Notes: generated by a model from the sequence alone, not told the origin. 55,413 nt of DNA from UBA5738 sp049641805 (GCA_049641805.1 JBARNX010000033.1:1-55413), one strand, 5' to 3'. Positions 39,096 through 47,584 are shown, numbered from the stretch's first letter. A program made the numbers and translations.

Positions 39096-39479
39096 ATGAA
39101 ATTCAAATTTAACAATCAAGGCAAAGATTATGATGTGGAAATCATTGACCAAGGCGAACAAGCCATGAAGGTTGTTGTTAACGGCAAAGAGTTTTCGTAC
39201 GGCTCGTTTGACGCGGTTCAGGCGGCGGCGGTACCGCAGGCAATCTTGCCCAAAAGAGACCTTTCGTCAAAAGAGGTCAAAGCGGTTTTGGCCGGGACGA
39301 TTTCGGAAATATCCGTTAATGCAGGCGATATCATAAAATCGGGACAAAAACTGCTTACGCTTTCGGCGATGAAAATGGAAAATGAAATTTTATCGGAAAC
39401 CGACGGCAAAATCAAGGAAATTAAAGTCGCCAAAGATCAAAAAGTCAAAGAAGGCGATATCCTTATTGTTCTGGCATAA
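39096..39479 (+). CDS. Biotin carboxyl carrier protein
   Basis: A 127-residue carrier. After an N-terminal barrel-like region (FKFNNQGKDYDVEIIDQGEQ), the C-terminal 75 residues form a biotinyl domain with LSAMKMENEI; Lys93 is the biotinylated residue. The shape resembles carriers of acyl-CoA carboxylases rather than E. coli AccB. It lies between accC and birA, 12 and 5 bases apart. Confidence 0.92.
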   Translation: MKFKFNNQGKDYDVEIIDQGEQAMKVVVNGKEFSYGSFDAVQAAAVPQAILPKRDLSSKEVKAVLAGTISEISVNAGDIIKSGQKLLTLSAMKMENEILSETDGKIKEIKVAKDQKVKEGDILIVLA

Positions 39480-39484
39480 TTTTT

Positions 39485-40015
39485 ATGGATTTAGATATTA
39501 AAAAATTCGATAATCTGGATTCTACCAACAGCAAGGCCAAGAAGCTGGCGAATGGGGGAAGCGGAGCTTGGACGGTCGTGGTCGCGAAAGAACAGAATGG
39601 CGGTTACGGGCGAAAAGGCAATGCCTGGTATTCGCCGGACGGCGGACTGTACTTTTCCGTGATTTTGCCCAAAAGCAATGTTGAGGATCTGCAAATTTTA
39701 ACGATCCTGGCGGCGTTTTCAGTGGCTCAAACCATCAAAGACCGATTCGGGGTGGAACCGTTCGTGAAACTGCCCAACGATGTGTATCTTAACGGCAAAA
39801 AGATTTGCGGAATTCTAACGGAAAATATTATATCAGGCGAAGTCAAATCGTCGGTGATCGGGATCGGCGTGAATACGAATATCGGGGCATTTCCAATGGA
39901 GCTGGCGAATGCGACTTCGCTTGAGATCGAACTGGGCAAGATGATTGACAACAGTCTAATTTTAGAGCAGAGTATAAGCCAGTTGCAAAAGATATTCAAG
40001 GCCATCGGCCAATAA
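39485..40015 (+). CDS. birA: Biotin-protein ligase, catalytic domain only
   Basis: A 176-residue ligase. NLDSTNSKAKK, GGYGRKGNAWYSPDGGLYFS and KLPNDVYLNGKKICGILTE are the biotin and ATP motifs. The N-terminal DNA-binding domain of E. coli BirA and the small C-terminal domain are absent or minimal, so it should not act as a repressor. It would biotinylate the carrier encoded just upstream. Confidence 0.9.
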   Translation: MDLDIKKFDNLDSTNSKAKKLANGGSGAWTVVVAKEQNGGYGRKGNAWYSPDGGLYFSVILPKSNVEDLQILTILAAFSVAQTIKDRFGVEPFVKLPNDVYLNGKKICGILTENIISGEVKSSVIGIGVNTNIGAFPMELANATSLEIELGKMIDNSLILEQSISQLQKIFKAIGQ

Positions 40016-40173
40016 AATTTAAAGTTTAAAAATCAAAATGGAAAATGACAATTAAAAGTTAAAAATGGGAAAATTTTAAAATTATTTTATTTTAAATTTT
40101 AAATTGTCATTATCGGTTTATTAAAACTGCCTGCCAAACTGATTTTTGATATTTACATTTTTAATTAACTACT
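40016..40173. repeat. AT-rich inverted-repeat element, copy 4 (module B, reversed)
   Basis: Arms AAAAATCAAAATGGAAAATG and GATTTTTGATATTTACATTT flank module B in reverse orientation (40105-40142; forward form is CAGTTTGGCGGGCAGTTTTA). It separates birA from the carboxyltransferase gene. Confidence 0.65.
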
Positions 40174-41724
40174 ATGAATTTTGAAAAAGAAATCGAACAA
40201 TTAAATAAAAATTTGGAGGGTTTGGAAAATCCCGAATTGATCGAAAAACAGCACCAAAAAGGGAAGATGGCGGCGCGGGAAAGGATTGCCGCGCTGATTG
40301 ATCCGGAAACATTCGTGGAGTTTGATCCGTTCGCGGAAACAAGATTTTCCCGCTTTGGGTTGGATAAAAAGAGAGCCGCGGGCGATGCGGTGATCGCCGG
40401 TTTTGGCAAAATCAGCAACCGTCCGGTTTGCGTTTACAGCCAGGATTTTACCAAGGTGGGCGGCGGTTCGCTGGGCGAAATGCACGGCAAAAAGATTATT
40501 AAAGTAATTGATCGGGCGCGTAAAATCGGTTGTCCGATAATCGGCATCATTGATTCGGGCGGCGCGCGGATTCAGGAAGGTGTCGCCAGTCTGGACGGTT
40601 ACGCGGGGATATTTAACGCGATGGTTAAGGCTTCGGGGGTGGTGCCGCAAATCAGCGTTATTGTCGGGCCGTCGGCCGGCGGAGCGTGCTACGCGCCGGG
40701 ATTATCGGATTTTGTTTTTATGGTTGACGGCGTTTCGCAAATGTTTATCACCGGGCCGGAAGTGATTAAAAAGGTTACCGGCGAGGAGGTATCGTTTGAC
40801 GCGCTGGGGGGAGCCAACGCTCATTGTGCCAAAAGCGGTTGCGCCCAATTCCGCTGTGCCGGCGAGAAAGACTGTTTTGCCGGCGTTAAAAAACTTTTGG
40901 GTTATTTGCCACAGAACAATATGGATGACGCGCCGCGGTCAAAAAGCATTTTGGCGGAACTGTTCGAAAAAGAGGACAATGCCAAACTTTTAGACATTGT
41001 TCCCGAAGACAGCGGCAAGGGCTATGATATGAAGGCGGTGATTGAAGAGATTTTCGATAAAAATTCATTTTTTGAGATTCAACCGGAATTCGCGGTTAAC
41101 GCGGTCGTTGGTCTGGCCCGTTTGGGCGGTTATGTTACGGGCGTGGTGGCCAATCAGCCCAAAACGATGGCCGGAGTTTTGGATATTGATTCTTCGGACA
41201 AAATCGCGCGGTTTGTGCGTTTGTGCGACTCCTTTAATATCGCATTGGTTAATTTGGTTGATACTTCCGGATATCTTCCCGGCGCCAATCAGGAACATAA
41301 CGGGATCATCCGTCATGGCGCCAAGGTTTTGTACGCCTATGCCGAAGCCAGCGTGCCTAAGATCAGCGTGATTATCCGTAAGGCATTCGGCGGCGCGTAT
41401 ATCGCCATGGCCAGCCGCGCTTTGGGTTATGATTGCGTCCTTGCCTGGCCGGGGGCGCAGATCGCGGTGATGGGGCCGGAGCAGGCGGTGGGAATTATCT
41501 ATCGCCGCGAATTGGCGGAGCGCAATGACGCGCCCAAATTCGAACAGGAAAAAATCAACGAAATGAAACTGCTGGGCAGCGCTTTCGAAGCGGCAAAAAT
41601 GGGCCAGGTGGATATGGTAATCAATCCCAAAGATACCCGGACGATCCTGACCAAACTGCTGGAATCGCTATTGACCAAGCGCGAAGAAAAGATTTCCAGG
41701 AAGCACGGGAATACGCCACTGTAA
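40174..41724 (+). CDS. Acyl-CoA carboxylase carboxyltransferase (PccB/MmdA type)
   Basis: A 516-residue crotonase-fold carboxyltransferase with both lobes in one chain: MAARERIAALIDP, DSGGARIQEGV, VGPSAGGACYAPGL in the first and PAVLDIDS-like GVLDIDSSDKIARF, AFGGAYIAMASR and WPGAQIAVMGPEQAVG in the second. This is the propionyl/acetyl-CoA carboxylase beta type and uses free acyl-CoA, unlike the split AccA/AccD enzyme. With accC, the carrier and birA it forms a complete acyl-CoA carboxylase set. Confidence 0.93.
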   Translation: MNFEKEIEQLNKNLEGLENPELIEKQHQKGKMAARERIAALIDPETFVEFDPFAETRFSRFGLDKKRAAGDAVIAGFGKISNRPVCVYSQDFTKVGGGSLGEMHGKKIIKVIDRARKIGCPIIGIIDSGGARIQEGVASLDGYAGIFNAMVKASGVVPQISVIVGPSAGGACYAPGLSDFVFMVDGVSQMFITGPEVIKKVTGEEVSFDALGGANAHCAKSGCAQFRCAGEKDCFAGVKKLLGYLPQNNMDDAPRSKSILAELFEKEDNAKLLDIVPEDSGKGYDMKAVIEEIFDKNSFFEIQPEFAVNAVVGLARLGGYVTGVVANQPKTMAGVLDIDSSDKIARFVRLCDSFNIALVNLVDTSGYLPGANQEHNGIIRHGAKVLYAYAEASVPKISVIIRKAFGGAYIAMASRALGYDCVLAWPGAQIAVMGPEQAVGIIYRRELAERNDAPKFEQEKINEMKLLGSAFEAAKMGQVDMVINPKDTRTILTKLLESLLTKREEKISRKHGNTPL

Positions 41725-41762
41725 AAAATACTCGAAACCATAATATTAGAAACAAGCTGCAA

Positions 41763-42206
41763 ATGAATCATTCGTTAAATAAAATCAGCATACCAAAAAG
41801 AATAAAATTTATCGTATATTTTTCGTCATCCGTATCGGCGGTTTTATTGTTTGGTTTAATATTCATGCCACTCAATAATGGTGTTAGCTATTTTAGTGCT
41901 CTTATAAATAATTGGCCTTTCATTGCGGCGATGTTGTTTTATGTATTTATTGCTTACGAGTTGTCTAATGGCAAAAAAATTGGATGGTATTTTGGTTTAT
42001 TGTTCTTTCCAGCTATGATTTTGGTTCAATTGATACCACTCATAGAAATTATGGGACGGAAAAGTTATGAAACCATTTTCTTGCTGGGATTCCTCAATTT
42101 ATTTGGCGTGTTTTTCTTGGGAAATCTTTTATCAATGATATTTTTATTAAGAGATCGCAAGAATTATTTCGCGGCGGTGGAGAAGGCGAGGAATAAGACC
42201 GCTTGA
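41763..42206 (+). CDS. Hypothetical four-helix membrane protein
   Basis: A 147-residue protein with four predicted membrane helices (FIVYFSSSVSAVLLFGLIFM, WPFIAAMLFYVFIAYEL, IGWYFGLLFFPAMILVQLI, ETIFLLGFLNLFGVFFLGN) and short charged loops. The C-terminal tail is basic and cytoplasmic by the positive-inside rule. Family not recognised. Codon use is more AT-rich than the lipid genes before it. Confidence 0.6.
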   Translation: MNHSLNKISIPKRIKFIVYFSSSVSAVLLFGLIFMPLNNGVSYFSALINNWPFIAAMLFYVFIAYELSNGKKIGWYFGLLFFPAMILVQLIPLIEIMGRKSYETIFLLGFLNLFGVFFLGNLLSMIFLLRDRKNYFAAVEKARNKTA

Positions 42207-42268
42207 CAATAAATTTATTAGTAATACACTACTAATAAATGGCACTTAATTAGTAATACATTACTAAT
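42203..42268 (+). promoter_or_regulatory. Promoter and twin operators of the DUF4143 ATPase gene
   Basis: TTGACA (42203-42208), 16-base spacer, TACACT (42225-42230). Two near-identical 20-bp palindromes overlie and follow it: ATTAGTAATACACTACTAAT (42217-42236) and ATTAGTAATACATTACTAAT (42249-42268). Their centres are 32 bases apart, three helical turns, so a cooperative repressor is likely. Confidence 0.7.
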
Positions 42269-42271
42269 CGT

Positions 42272-43567
42272 ATGTTTGAGCAATTATTGGTTGAGCAAAA
42301 TCGGCAGTGGCGCGGCGGCCTTTTGGAGGCCGGTTTTGAGCGTGGAATCACCAATGATTTAATGGGGTATGTTTCCATCAAGCACATTGTCGCGTTGCTG
42401 GGCGTGCGGCGGTGCGGAAAATCCACTGTTCTGAAGCAAATCATTAATCGCTTGATTGGCCAAAAAGTTCCGCCGGAGAATATCTTGTTTTTGAATTTGG
42501 AAACGCCGCTTTTGGAAACATATAAAAACGATCCGGTCAATTTGCAAAAGATATACGAGGAATATATCGCGTTGGCGAATCCCAAAAAGGGGCGGATATT
42601 TGTCTTTTTGGATGAAGTTCAATTTTTTCCCAAATGGCAGGTTTTTGTTAAAAACCTTTATGAAAAAGGCGGGGTGAAATTTTTCATCACCGGATCCAAT
42701 TCGCAGCTGCTTTCCGCGGAGATGGCGACATTGCTTTCCGGCCGCCAAATTATAAAAAAAATTTATCCATTCAATTTCAAAGAAATTGTTGCCATTAAAA
42801 AAATTGATATAAGCGATAATCTTGCTATTGCAAAAAATCGCGCGAGTTTGATCAAAGTTTGCCAAGAGTATCTGAAAATGGGCGGCTTTCCCGAAGTGGT
42901 TTTGGAGCAAAACGATGATATTAAACGGGAATTGCTTGTCAATTATTATCGTAGCATTTTGTATCAAGATATCGCGCCTCGTTTTGAAATCAAGAAAACC
43001 AAAGAGGTGGAGGGTTTGCTATTGTACCTTTTTTTAAATATTGGACAGGGATACAGCTATAATTCATTGGGCAAGTTTTCCCAAATCCAAGGCAAAACCG
43101 CCAAAGAATATGTTGGATTTTTTGAAAAATCGTTTTTGTTGGCCGAAATTTCGAATTATCAATATTCTTTGAAAAAACAGGAAAATTATCCCAAAAAGGT
43201 TTATGCCATTGATAATGGTTTTATGGAAACTGCATCGTTTGCTTTCAGCGAAAATTACGGCCGGCTTTTTGAGAATGCGGTGTTTTTCAAGCTGATTGCC
43301 GATGGCAAAAAAATATATTATTACAGGAACTCGTTTGAATGTGATTTTGTTATAAAGGAAAAAACAAAAATAATGACCGCGATTCAGGCAACGAAAAAAA
43401 TTGACGCAAGCAATGAAAAAAGAGAAATGAGCGGGATTTTGGCGGCGATGGATAAATTCAATTTAAAAAGCGGGCTGATAATTACTGAAACGCAAGAAGA
43501 AGTTAGGACGATTGGCGATAAAATGATAAAAATAATGCCTTTGTATAAATGGCTTTTGGAGCCGTAA
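42272..43567 (+). CDS. AAA ATPase with DUF4143 domain
   Basis: A 431-residue ATPase. The Walker A motif GVRRCGKST and Walker B GRIFVFLDEVQ sit in the N-terminal AAA_14 domain; a sensor segment ITGSNSQLLS follows. The C-terminal DUF4143 domain (YYRSILYQDIAPR, FEKSFLLAEIS, ENAVFFKLIADG, YRNSFECDFVI) resembles restriction-endonuclease folds. Function of the family is unsettled. It starts 4 bases after the second operator. Confidence 0.88.
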   Translation: MFEQLLVEQNRQWRGGLLEAGFERGITNDLMGYVSIKHIVALLGVRRCGKSTVLKQIINRLIGQKVPPENILFLNLETPLLETYKNDPVNLQKIYEEYIALANPKKGRIFVFLDEVQFFPKWQVFVKNLYEKGGVKFFITGSNSQLLSAEMATLLSGRQIIKKIYPFNFKEIVAIKKIDISDNLAIAKNRASLIKVCQEYLKMGGFPEVVLEQNDDIKRELLVNYYRSILYQDIAPRFEIKKTKEVEGLLLYLFLNIGQGYSYNSLGKFSQIQGKTAKEYVGFFEKSFLLAEISNYQYSLKKQENYPKKVYAIDNGFMETASFAFSENYGRLFENAVFFKLIADGKKIYYYRNSFECDFVIKEKTKIMTAIQATKKIDASNEKREMSGILAAMDKFNLKSGLIITETQEEVRTIGDKMIKIMPLYKWLLEP

Positions 43568-43570
43568 AAA

Positions 43571-43903
43571 ATGAAAATAATTAAGGAAAAATTCAAGACA
43601 GATATAAAAAACCGGCTTTACTGGGGGAGGGTTTATTTCATCGCGGATAATCGCGCCGCCAAAACCAAGTTATTTTGGGCGATGTCGTTTGAATATGTGC
43701 GGCGACAGCTTTTGGCCGAAACATGGAAGGATGAGGATGTCGATCATTTGCTCAACAAGGAAGTGGTAAATCGCGCCAAAGAAACCAAACGCAAGATATT
43801 CAACCGTCCGGTGAAATTTTCCGTGAATGGAATTGATCAAAAAGAGGATTCCGATTTGATGCTTTATTTGGAGGAAAGGGACAAAATCGACCAACATGGC
43901 TGA
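43571..43903 (+). CDS. Hypothetical protein
   Basis: A 110-residue basic, helical protein starting 3 bases after the ATPase. It has no membrane segment and no family I recognise. The stretch LFWAMSFEYVRRQLLAETWK is strongly amphipathic and the C-terminus is acidic. The tight spacing suggests co-expression with the DUF4143 ATPase under the twin operators. Confidence 0.55.
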   Translation: MKIIKEKFKTDIKNRLYWGRVYFIADNRAAKTKLFWAMSFEYVRRQLLAETWKDEDVDHLLNKEVVNRAKETKRKIFNRPVKFSVNGIDQKEDSDLMLYLEERDKIDQHG

Positions 43904-43916
43904 CGCGGGCGCAAGG

Positions 43917-44055
43917 TTGTTCTTTTCGTAACGGGACTCACGCAAATTTTAGAAATTTTGCGCGAAGCAATTTATTGTTATAAAAAGACCGGTTGTTTAT
44001 GGCGGGGAAGATCGCAAAATTTCTAAAATTTGCGAATCATTACGAAAAGAACAGC
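43917..44055. repeat. Long imperfect inverted repeat (MITE-like)
   Basis: TTGTTCTTTTCGTAA (43917-43931) pairs with TTACGAAAAGAACAG (44040-44054). Inside, CGCAAATTTTAGAAATTTTG (43941-43960) pairs with CAAAATTTCTAAAATTTGCG (44014-44033). About 139 bases with a 50-base centre. No ORF of note. It looks like a small non-autonomous mobile element. Confidence 0.6.
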
Positions 44056-44075
44056 TTCGCTATTTTTTGGAAAAA

Positions 44076-45179
44076 ATGAAGAAGATTTTGATAATTTCAA
44101 TGAAGACCGGGTGGGGGCACATCAAGGCCGCGCAGGCGCTGGAGGAATACGCTAAAAACAATCTGCCGGATTTCAAAATCAGCCATGTCGATCTCTGCGA
44201 GATCGAGCCCGGGCTCGGAAAATTTTTCGAGATTTTTTACGATATTACCAACGACCGTTTGCCCACGGTCTGGGGCGCGGTTTACGAAACTTTCGACAAG
44301 GAAATGGTTTCTTTGGCGTTCCGCAAGGCCAACGGATTTCAGAGATTGTTCCGGCGGCGCATTGGCCGCTATTTAAGAAGGCAAGCTGTGGACGGAGTTA
44401 TTTTCACCAATGTTATTCCCGCGCCCATGGTGGCGCCGGTGTGCCGCGAAATTTATCCTCAAATACCGCTGGCGGTTGTGGTAACCGATTACCACGGCCA
44501 CTCTTATTATAATGTGCCGCTGATTGACCGGTATTTCGTGGCGATTCCCGAAGTTAAGAACGATTTGATCCGGGTGGGCGTGGACGAACAGAAGATTGCC
44601 GTTACCGGCATACCCGTCGGCCAAAAATTTTACGGTCGTTACGATCAAAACGGTTTGGAACGCAAGCTTGGGTTTGGCAATGGTTTTAAAACGGTAACAT
44701 TCATCAGCCGCTTGTCAAAGGATTTCGTGCTTCCGGTTATCAAAAGACTGCTGGAACGCGAAGAAAAAATAAATTTGATAATGGTTTGCGGCGGCAATAA
44801 TGATCTTTATAAAAAAATCAAAAATGAGGTCCCGCCGCGAAAAAATTTTAAACTGGTTAATTGGACCAACCGCATCGATGAATATATGAAGATTTCCGAC
44901 GCGGTGATCAGCAAGCCCGGGGGATTGGTGATTTCGGAGTGTTTGGCGCTTGGCAGGAAGATAATTATGACCGATCCGATTCCGGGTCAGGAAGAACGCA
45001 ACGCGGAGTTTATTGCCAAATACGGCTATGGCGCGTTGGCGCTTACGCCGGATGAAATTGTTGCGGCGGTTGAAAAAATATTGATTATGCCGCGCGCCGG
45101 ACAGGGAGCGGCGCGGTCCGATTCCTGTGCGGAAATTTTAAAATACTTCTTGAATAATCCGGGAGCGGCTTCCAAATAA
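44076..45179 (+). CDS. Glycolipid synthase-like glycosyltransferase (MGDG synthase/UgtP type)
   Basis: A 367-residue GT28-type enzyme from ATG 44076. KTGWGHIKAAQALEEYA is the MGDG-synthase N-terminal motif. VTDYHGHSYYNVPLIDRYFV and the donor-binding SKPGGLVISECLALGRKII segment complete the fold. Such enzymes add glucose or galactose to diacylglycerol, making the non-bilayer glycolipids of the membrane. It lies 2.3 kb behind the fatty acid locus and is followed after 1 base by a HAD phosphatase. Confidence 0.88.
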   Translation: MKKILIISMKTGWGHIKAAQALEEYAKNNLPDFKISHVDLCEIEPGLGKFFEIFYDITNDRLPTVWGAVYETFDKEMVSLAFRKANGFQRLFRRRIGRYLRRQAVDGVIFTNVIPAPMVAPVCREIYPQIPLAVVVTDYHGHSYYNVPLIDRYFVAIPEVKNDLIRVGVDEQKIAVTGIPVGQKFYGRYDQNGLERKLGFGNGFKTVTFISRLSKDFVLPVIKRLLEREEKINLIMVCGGNNDLYKKIKNEVPPRKNFKLVNWTNRIDEYMKISDAVISKPGGLVISECLALGRKIIMTDPIPGQEERNAEFIAKYGYGALALTPDEIVAAVEKILIMPRAGQGAARSDSCAEILKYFLNNPGAASK

Positions 45180-45180
45180 T

Positions 45181-45828
45181 ATGATCAATAAAAAACTGAT
45201 TTGTTTTGATGTTGACGGGACATTAACCGAAACCAAATCTTCGTGGGCTTTTCTTACGGCTAATTTGGGTTGTTCGGTCGAAAAGGTGGTTGAAATATAT
45301 GAAAAAACCGAAAGTGGTTCGATGCCGTTTAAGGAAGGCGTCGATCGTCTTGAAAAAATGTATTTTGAGAGCGGCAAGGCTTTCAAGCAAAACATTCAAG
45401 ATATTTTCAATAAAATCCCTTTAAGGGGCGACGCAAAAGAAACGGTTGATCATCTCAAGCGGTCGGGTTATGGAGTGTATTTAATCTCCAGCGCCATCGA
45501 TCTCTATTTGGATATTGTCGCGCAAAAGGTTGGCGCAAATGGTTTTTTTGGCCATGCGTCATTCGATTTTGACAATGGCGGAGCACTCGCGAAAATCAAT
45601 TATGGCCGCGAACAGGGGCCGGCAAAAGCCAGACAAATAAAAGAACTTTCACGAAAGTTGGATGTGCCGGATCGGCAAGTAATTTTTGTCGGCGACGGCC
45701 GGAACGATATTGAAGCTTTTAGACTCACCGGGCATGGAATCGCGATCCATCCTTATGACCGGGAATTGGAAGAAATTGCGTGGAAGAAAATCAAATCATT
45801 GTCAGAAATCAAGAATATATTACAATAG
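45181..45828 (+). CDS. HAD-IB phosphatase (SerB-like)
   Basis: A 215-residue HAD protein. CFDVDGTLTE is motif I, YLISSAIDLY motif II, and FVGDGRNDIEAF motif IV; the helical cap is of the phosphoserine phosphatase type. Its start is 1 base after the glycolipid synthase stop. A phosphatase making diacylglycerol or another acceptor for that enzyme is possible but is inference; phosphoserine is the family default. Confidence 0.78.
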   Translation: MINKKLICFDVDGTLTETKSSWAFLTANLGCSVEKVVEIYEKTESGSMPFKEGVDRLEKMYFESGKAFKQNIQDIFNKIPLRGDAKETVDHLKRSGYGVYLISSAIDLYLDIVAQKVGANGFFGHASFDFDNGGALAKINYGREQGPAKARQIKELSRKLDVPDRQVIFVGDGRNDIEAFRLTGHGIAIHPYDRELEEIAWKKIKSLSEIKNILQ

Positions 45829-45847
45829 TTGAAAGGTCGGGTATTAT
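45820..45847 (+). promoter_or_regulatory. Candidate promoter for DUF378 gene
   Basis: TTACAA (45820-45825), 16-base spacer, TATTAT (45842-45847), overlapping the end of the HAD gene. The start at 45873 then has a leader of about 20 bases. Confidence 0.45.
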
Positions 45848-45872
45848 TAAATTCATTAATGTTTTTAAATTT

Positions 45873-46076
45873 ATGAAACTTAATTGGCTCGACATTGCGG
45901 CTCTTGTTTTGGTGATCGTGGGAGGTTTGAATTGGGGGTTGTTCGGCCTTTTTGATTATGATCTGGTGGCGCAATTATTCGGCGCCGCGCCGATTGTTGC
46001 CAAGATTGTCTATGATCTGGTCGGACTAGCCGCCATTTATCTGGCGATCATTGCGCCCAAACTGGCAAGACAATAA
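45873..46076 (+). CDS. DUF378 small membrane protein
   Basis: A 67-residue protein from ATG 45873 (a start at 45780 would lie inside the HAD gene and add an unrelated sequence). Two helices, WLDIAALVLVIVGGLNWGLF and IVYDLVGLAAIYLAI, with the family signature GGLNWGLFGLF. DUF378 proteins are small inner-membrane proteins of unknown role. A strong terminator follows. Confidence 0.85.
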   Translation: MKLNWLDIAALVLVIVGGLNWGLFGLFDYDLVAQLFGAAPIVAKIVYDLVGLAAIYLAIIAPKLARQ

Positions 46077-46097
46077 TATCGTCTTCGCTTGGTAATT

Positions 46098-46127
46098 AAA
46101 AAACGGCCTCTCTGAGGGCCGTTTTTT
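46098..46127. terminator. Bidirectional terminator
   Basis: AAAACGGCC/GGCCGTTTT stem with A and T runs on each side, between the convergent DUF378 and HtrA genes. Confidence 0.85.
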
Positions 46128-46142
46128 CGTATAAACGGAAAT

Positions 46143-47180
46143 TTAGCAAGTCTTTTTTTCAAGCAGCCGGACGCCGAGCTTGATGATCTTGCCGTTGCGC
46201 ATTACCGTTATTGGAATTTCATCGCCGATTTTGCAATCTTGTAAAATATCGGTTAACAGCCGTTCATTGGAAATTTTTTGGCCGCCGAATTCCAAAATAA
46301 TGTCATATTCTTTCAACCCGGCGAGGGCCGCGGCGCTTCCCGGGATTACTGCCGGTTCGCCGAATGTTTCGCGCACGATCAAGGCGCCGTAGTCAACCGG
46401 AAGCTTGTTGGCCTGTGCAATTTCGGCATTGAGGATCACATAGCGGATACCCATGAACGGCCGTTTTAATTTGCCGTATTTTAGAACTTCGTCAAGCATC
46501 TTTTTGGCATAGTTGACCGGGATGGCAAATCCCAGATTTTGCGCGCCCATAACCATAGCGGTATTGATGCCGATGGCTTCGGCGTTCATATTTACCAGCG
46601 GCCCGCCGGAATTTCCCGGGTTGATGGCCGCGTCGGTTTGGATTAAGCCGCGGAGGCTCGTTTCCTGCATTTTACTGCCGCCGTAAGCAGTGATCTTGCG
46701 GCTCAACCCGGAAACGATGCCGGCCGACAGGGTATCGTCGAACTCTCCCATGGGATTGCCCACGGCCAGCACATCTTCGCCCAGTTGTATTTTTGTCGAA
46801 TTTCCCATTGTTAAACTCGGCAACCGTTCAGCGTTGATTTTTAGGATCGCTACATCAATTAACGGGTCCTTGGCTAAAACTTGGCAGGCGTATTTATGTT
46901 CCGGGTCGATAATCGCGGTATAGCTGGCATCGACATCGTCAACCACATGCGAGCAAGTGAGAATATATCCGTCTGGCGAAATGACGAACCCCGATCCGCC
47001 GCCGATCTTGGTTTTTTCCTTGGAATTGTTGATCTTGGGGATCACGGTTTGCTGGTCTCCCAGCGGCACGAAATAAAATCCTTCCACCTTGGAAACATCT
47101 TTGGAAACGACAATGGTGATGACCGCCGGACATACTTTCTTGGCAACCGAAACAATCGGCGAGATGTGTTTTTTGGGCAT
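46143..47180 (-). CDS. HtrA/DegP-type serine protease, no evident signal peptide
   Basis: A 345-residue trypsin-PDZ protein. The catalytic triad is His78 (TCSHVVDD), Asp109 (DPLIDVAIL) and Ser191 (INPGNSGGPL). The PDZ domain begins near residue 255 (GIRYVILNAEIA). Unlike most DegP/DegS proteins, there is no N-terminal signal or membrane helix: the sequence starts MPKKHISPIVSVAKKVCP and enters the protease fold directly. It may act in the cytoplasm or be exported by an unusual route. Confidence 0.9.
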   Translation of the reverse strand: MPKKHISPIVSVAKKVCPAVITIVVSKDVSKVEGFYFVPLGDQQTVIPKINNSKEKTKIGGGSGFVISPDGYILTCSHVVDDVDASYTAIIDPEHKYACQVLAKDPLIDVAILKINAERLPSLTMGNSTKIQLGEDVLAVGNPMGEFDDTLSAGIVSGLSRKITAYGGSKMQETSLRGLIQTDAAINPGNSGGPLVNMNAEAIGINTAMVMGAQNLGFAIPVNYAKKMLDEVLKYGKLKRPFMGIRYVILNAEIAQANKLPVDYGALIVRETFGEPAVIPGSAAALAGLKEYDIILEFGGQKISNERLLTDILQDCKIGDEIPITVMRNGKIIKLGVRLLEKKTC

Positions 47181-47310
47181 ATATCTGATTTTTATGGTTT
47201 ATTGTACCATTGAAATCCGTTGCCAACAAGCCGATTTTTTGCTACGCTTTGGGTGCATTCTTGTATTTTGCATTTAATTTTGACATTTGAAATTGGAAAT
47301 TTTAAATTCT

Positions 47311-47326
47311 CCCGCCTGCTGGCGGG
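47311..47326. repeat. CCCGCC/GGCGGG hairpin
   Basis: A 6-bp GC stem with TGCT loop, 9 bases before tRNA-Arg(CCT). No T-run. Confidence 0.4.
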
Positions 47327-47334
47327 AAGTACCC

Positions 47335-47406
47335 GCCCCTATAGTTCAATGGACAGAACGAGAGACTCCTAAGCTCTAGATCCAGGTCCGATTCCTGGCA
47401 GGGGCA
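47335..47406 (+). tRNA. tRNA-Arg, anticodon CCT
   Basis: A 72-nt cloverleaf: acceptor GCCCCTA/CAGGGGC (one A-C mismatch), D stem GTTC/GAAC, anticodon loop CTCCTAA with anticodon CCT (codon AGG), T arm CCAGG TCCGATT CCTGG, discriminator A. CCA not encoded. Confidence 0.9.
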
Positions 47407-47584
47407 CAAATTTTGCGAACAAAATTTGAAGTAGTTGGTAATTGGTACTTGGTAATTAGAGAAATGTAAAATATTTGAAATACCGAAAGCAAAATTTTCC
47501 TAATTACTAATTGCTCACACAAACTACCAAATTTATTGTTTTTGGTTGCAAAATAGCGGATTTATTGTAATATCGAAATATTAA
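47407..47584. other. Spacer between two tRNAs
   Basis: AT-rich, no ORF. It holds GGTAATTGGTACTTGGTAATTA direct repeats (GGTAATT units near 47436 and 47450) and partly complementary stretches around 47500. TTGGTT, 18 bases, TGTAAT just before 47585 may be the tRNA-Ala promoter. Confidence 0.35.

Noticed and set aside
27613..41724. Reading the locus as polyhydroxyalkanoate synthesis (thiolase plus PhaB)
   Set aside because: No PHA synthase or phasin is present, while dehydratase, enoyl reductases, carboxylase and acyltransferases point to fatty acids.
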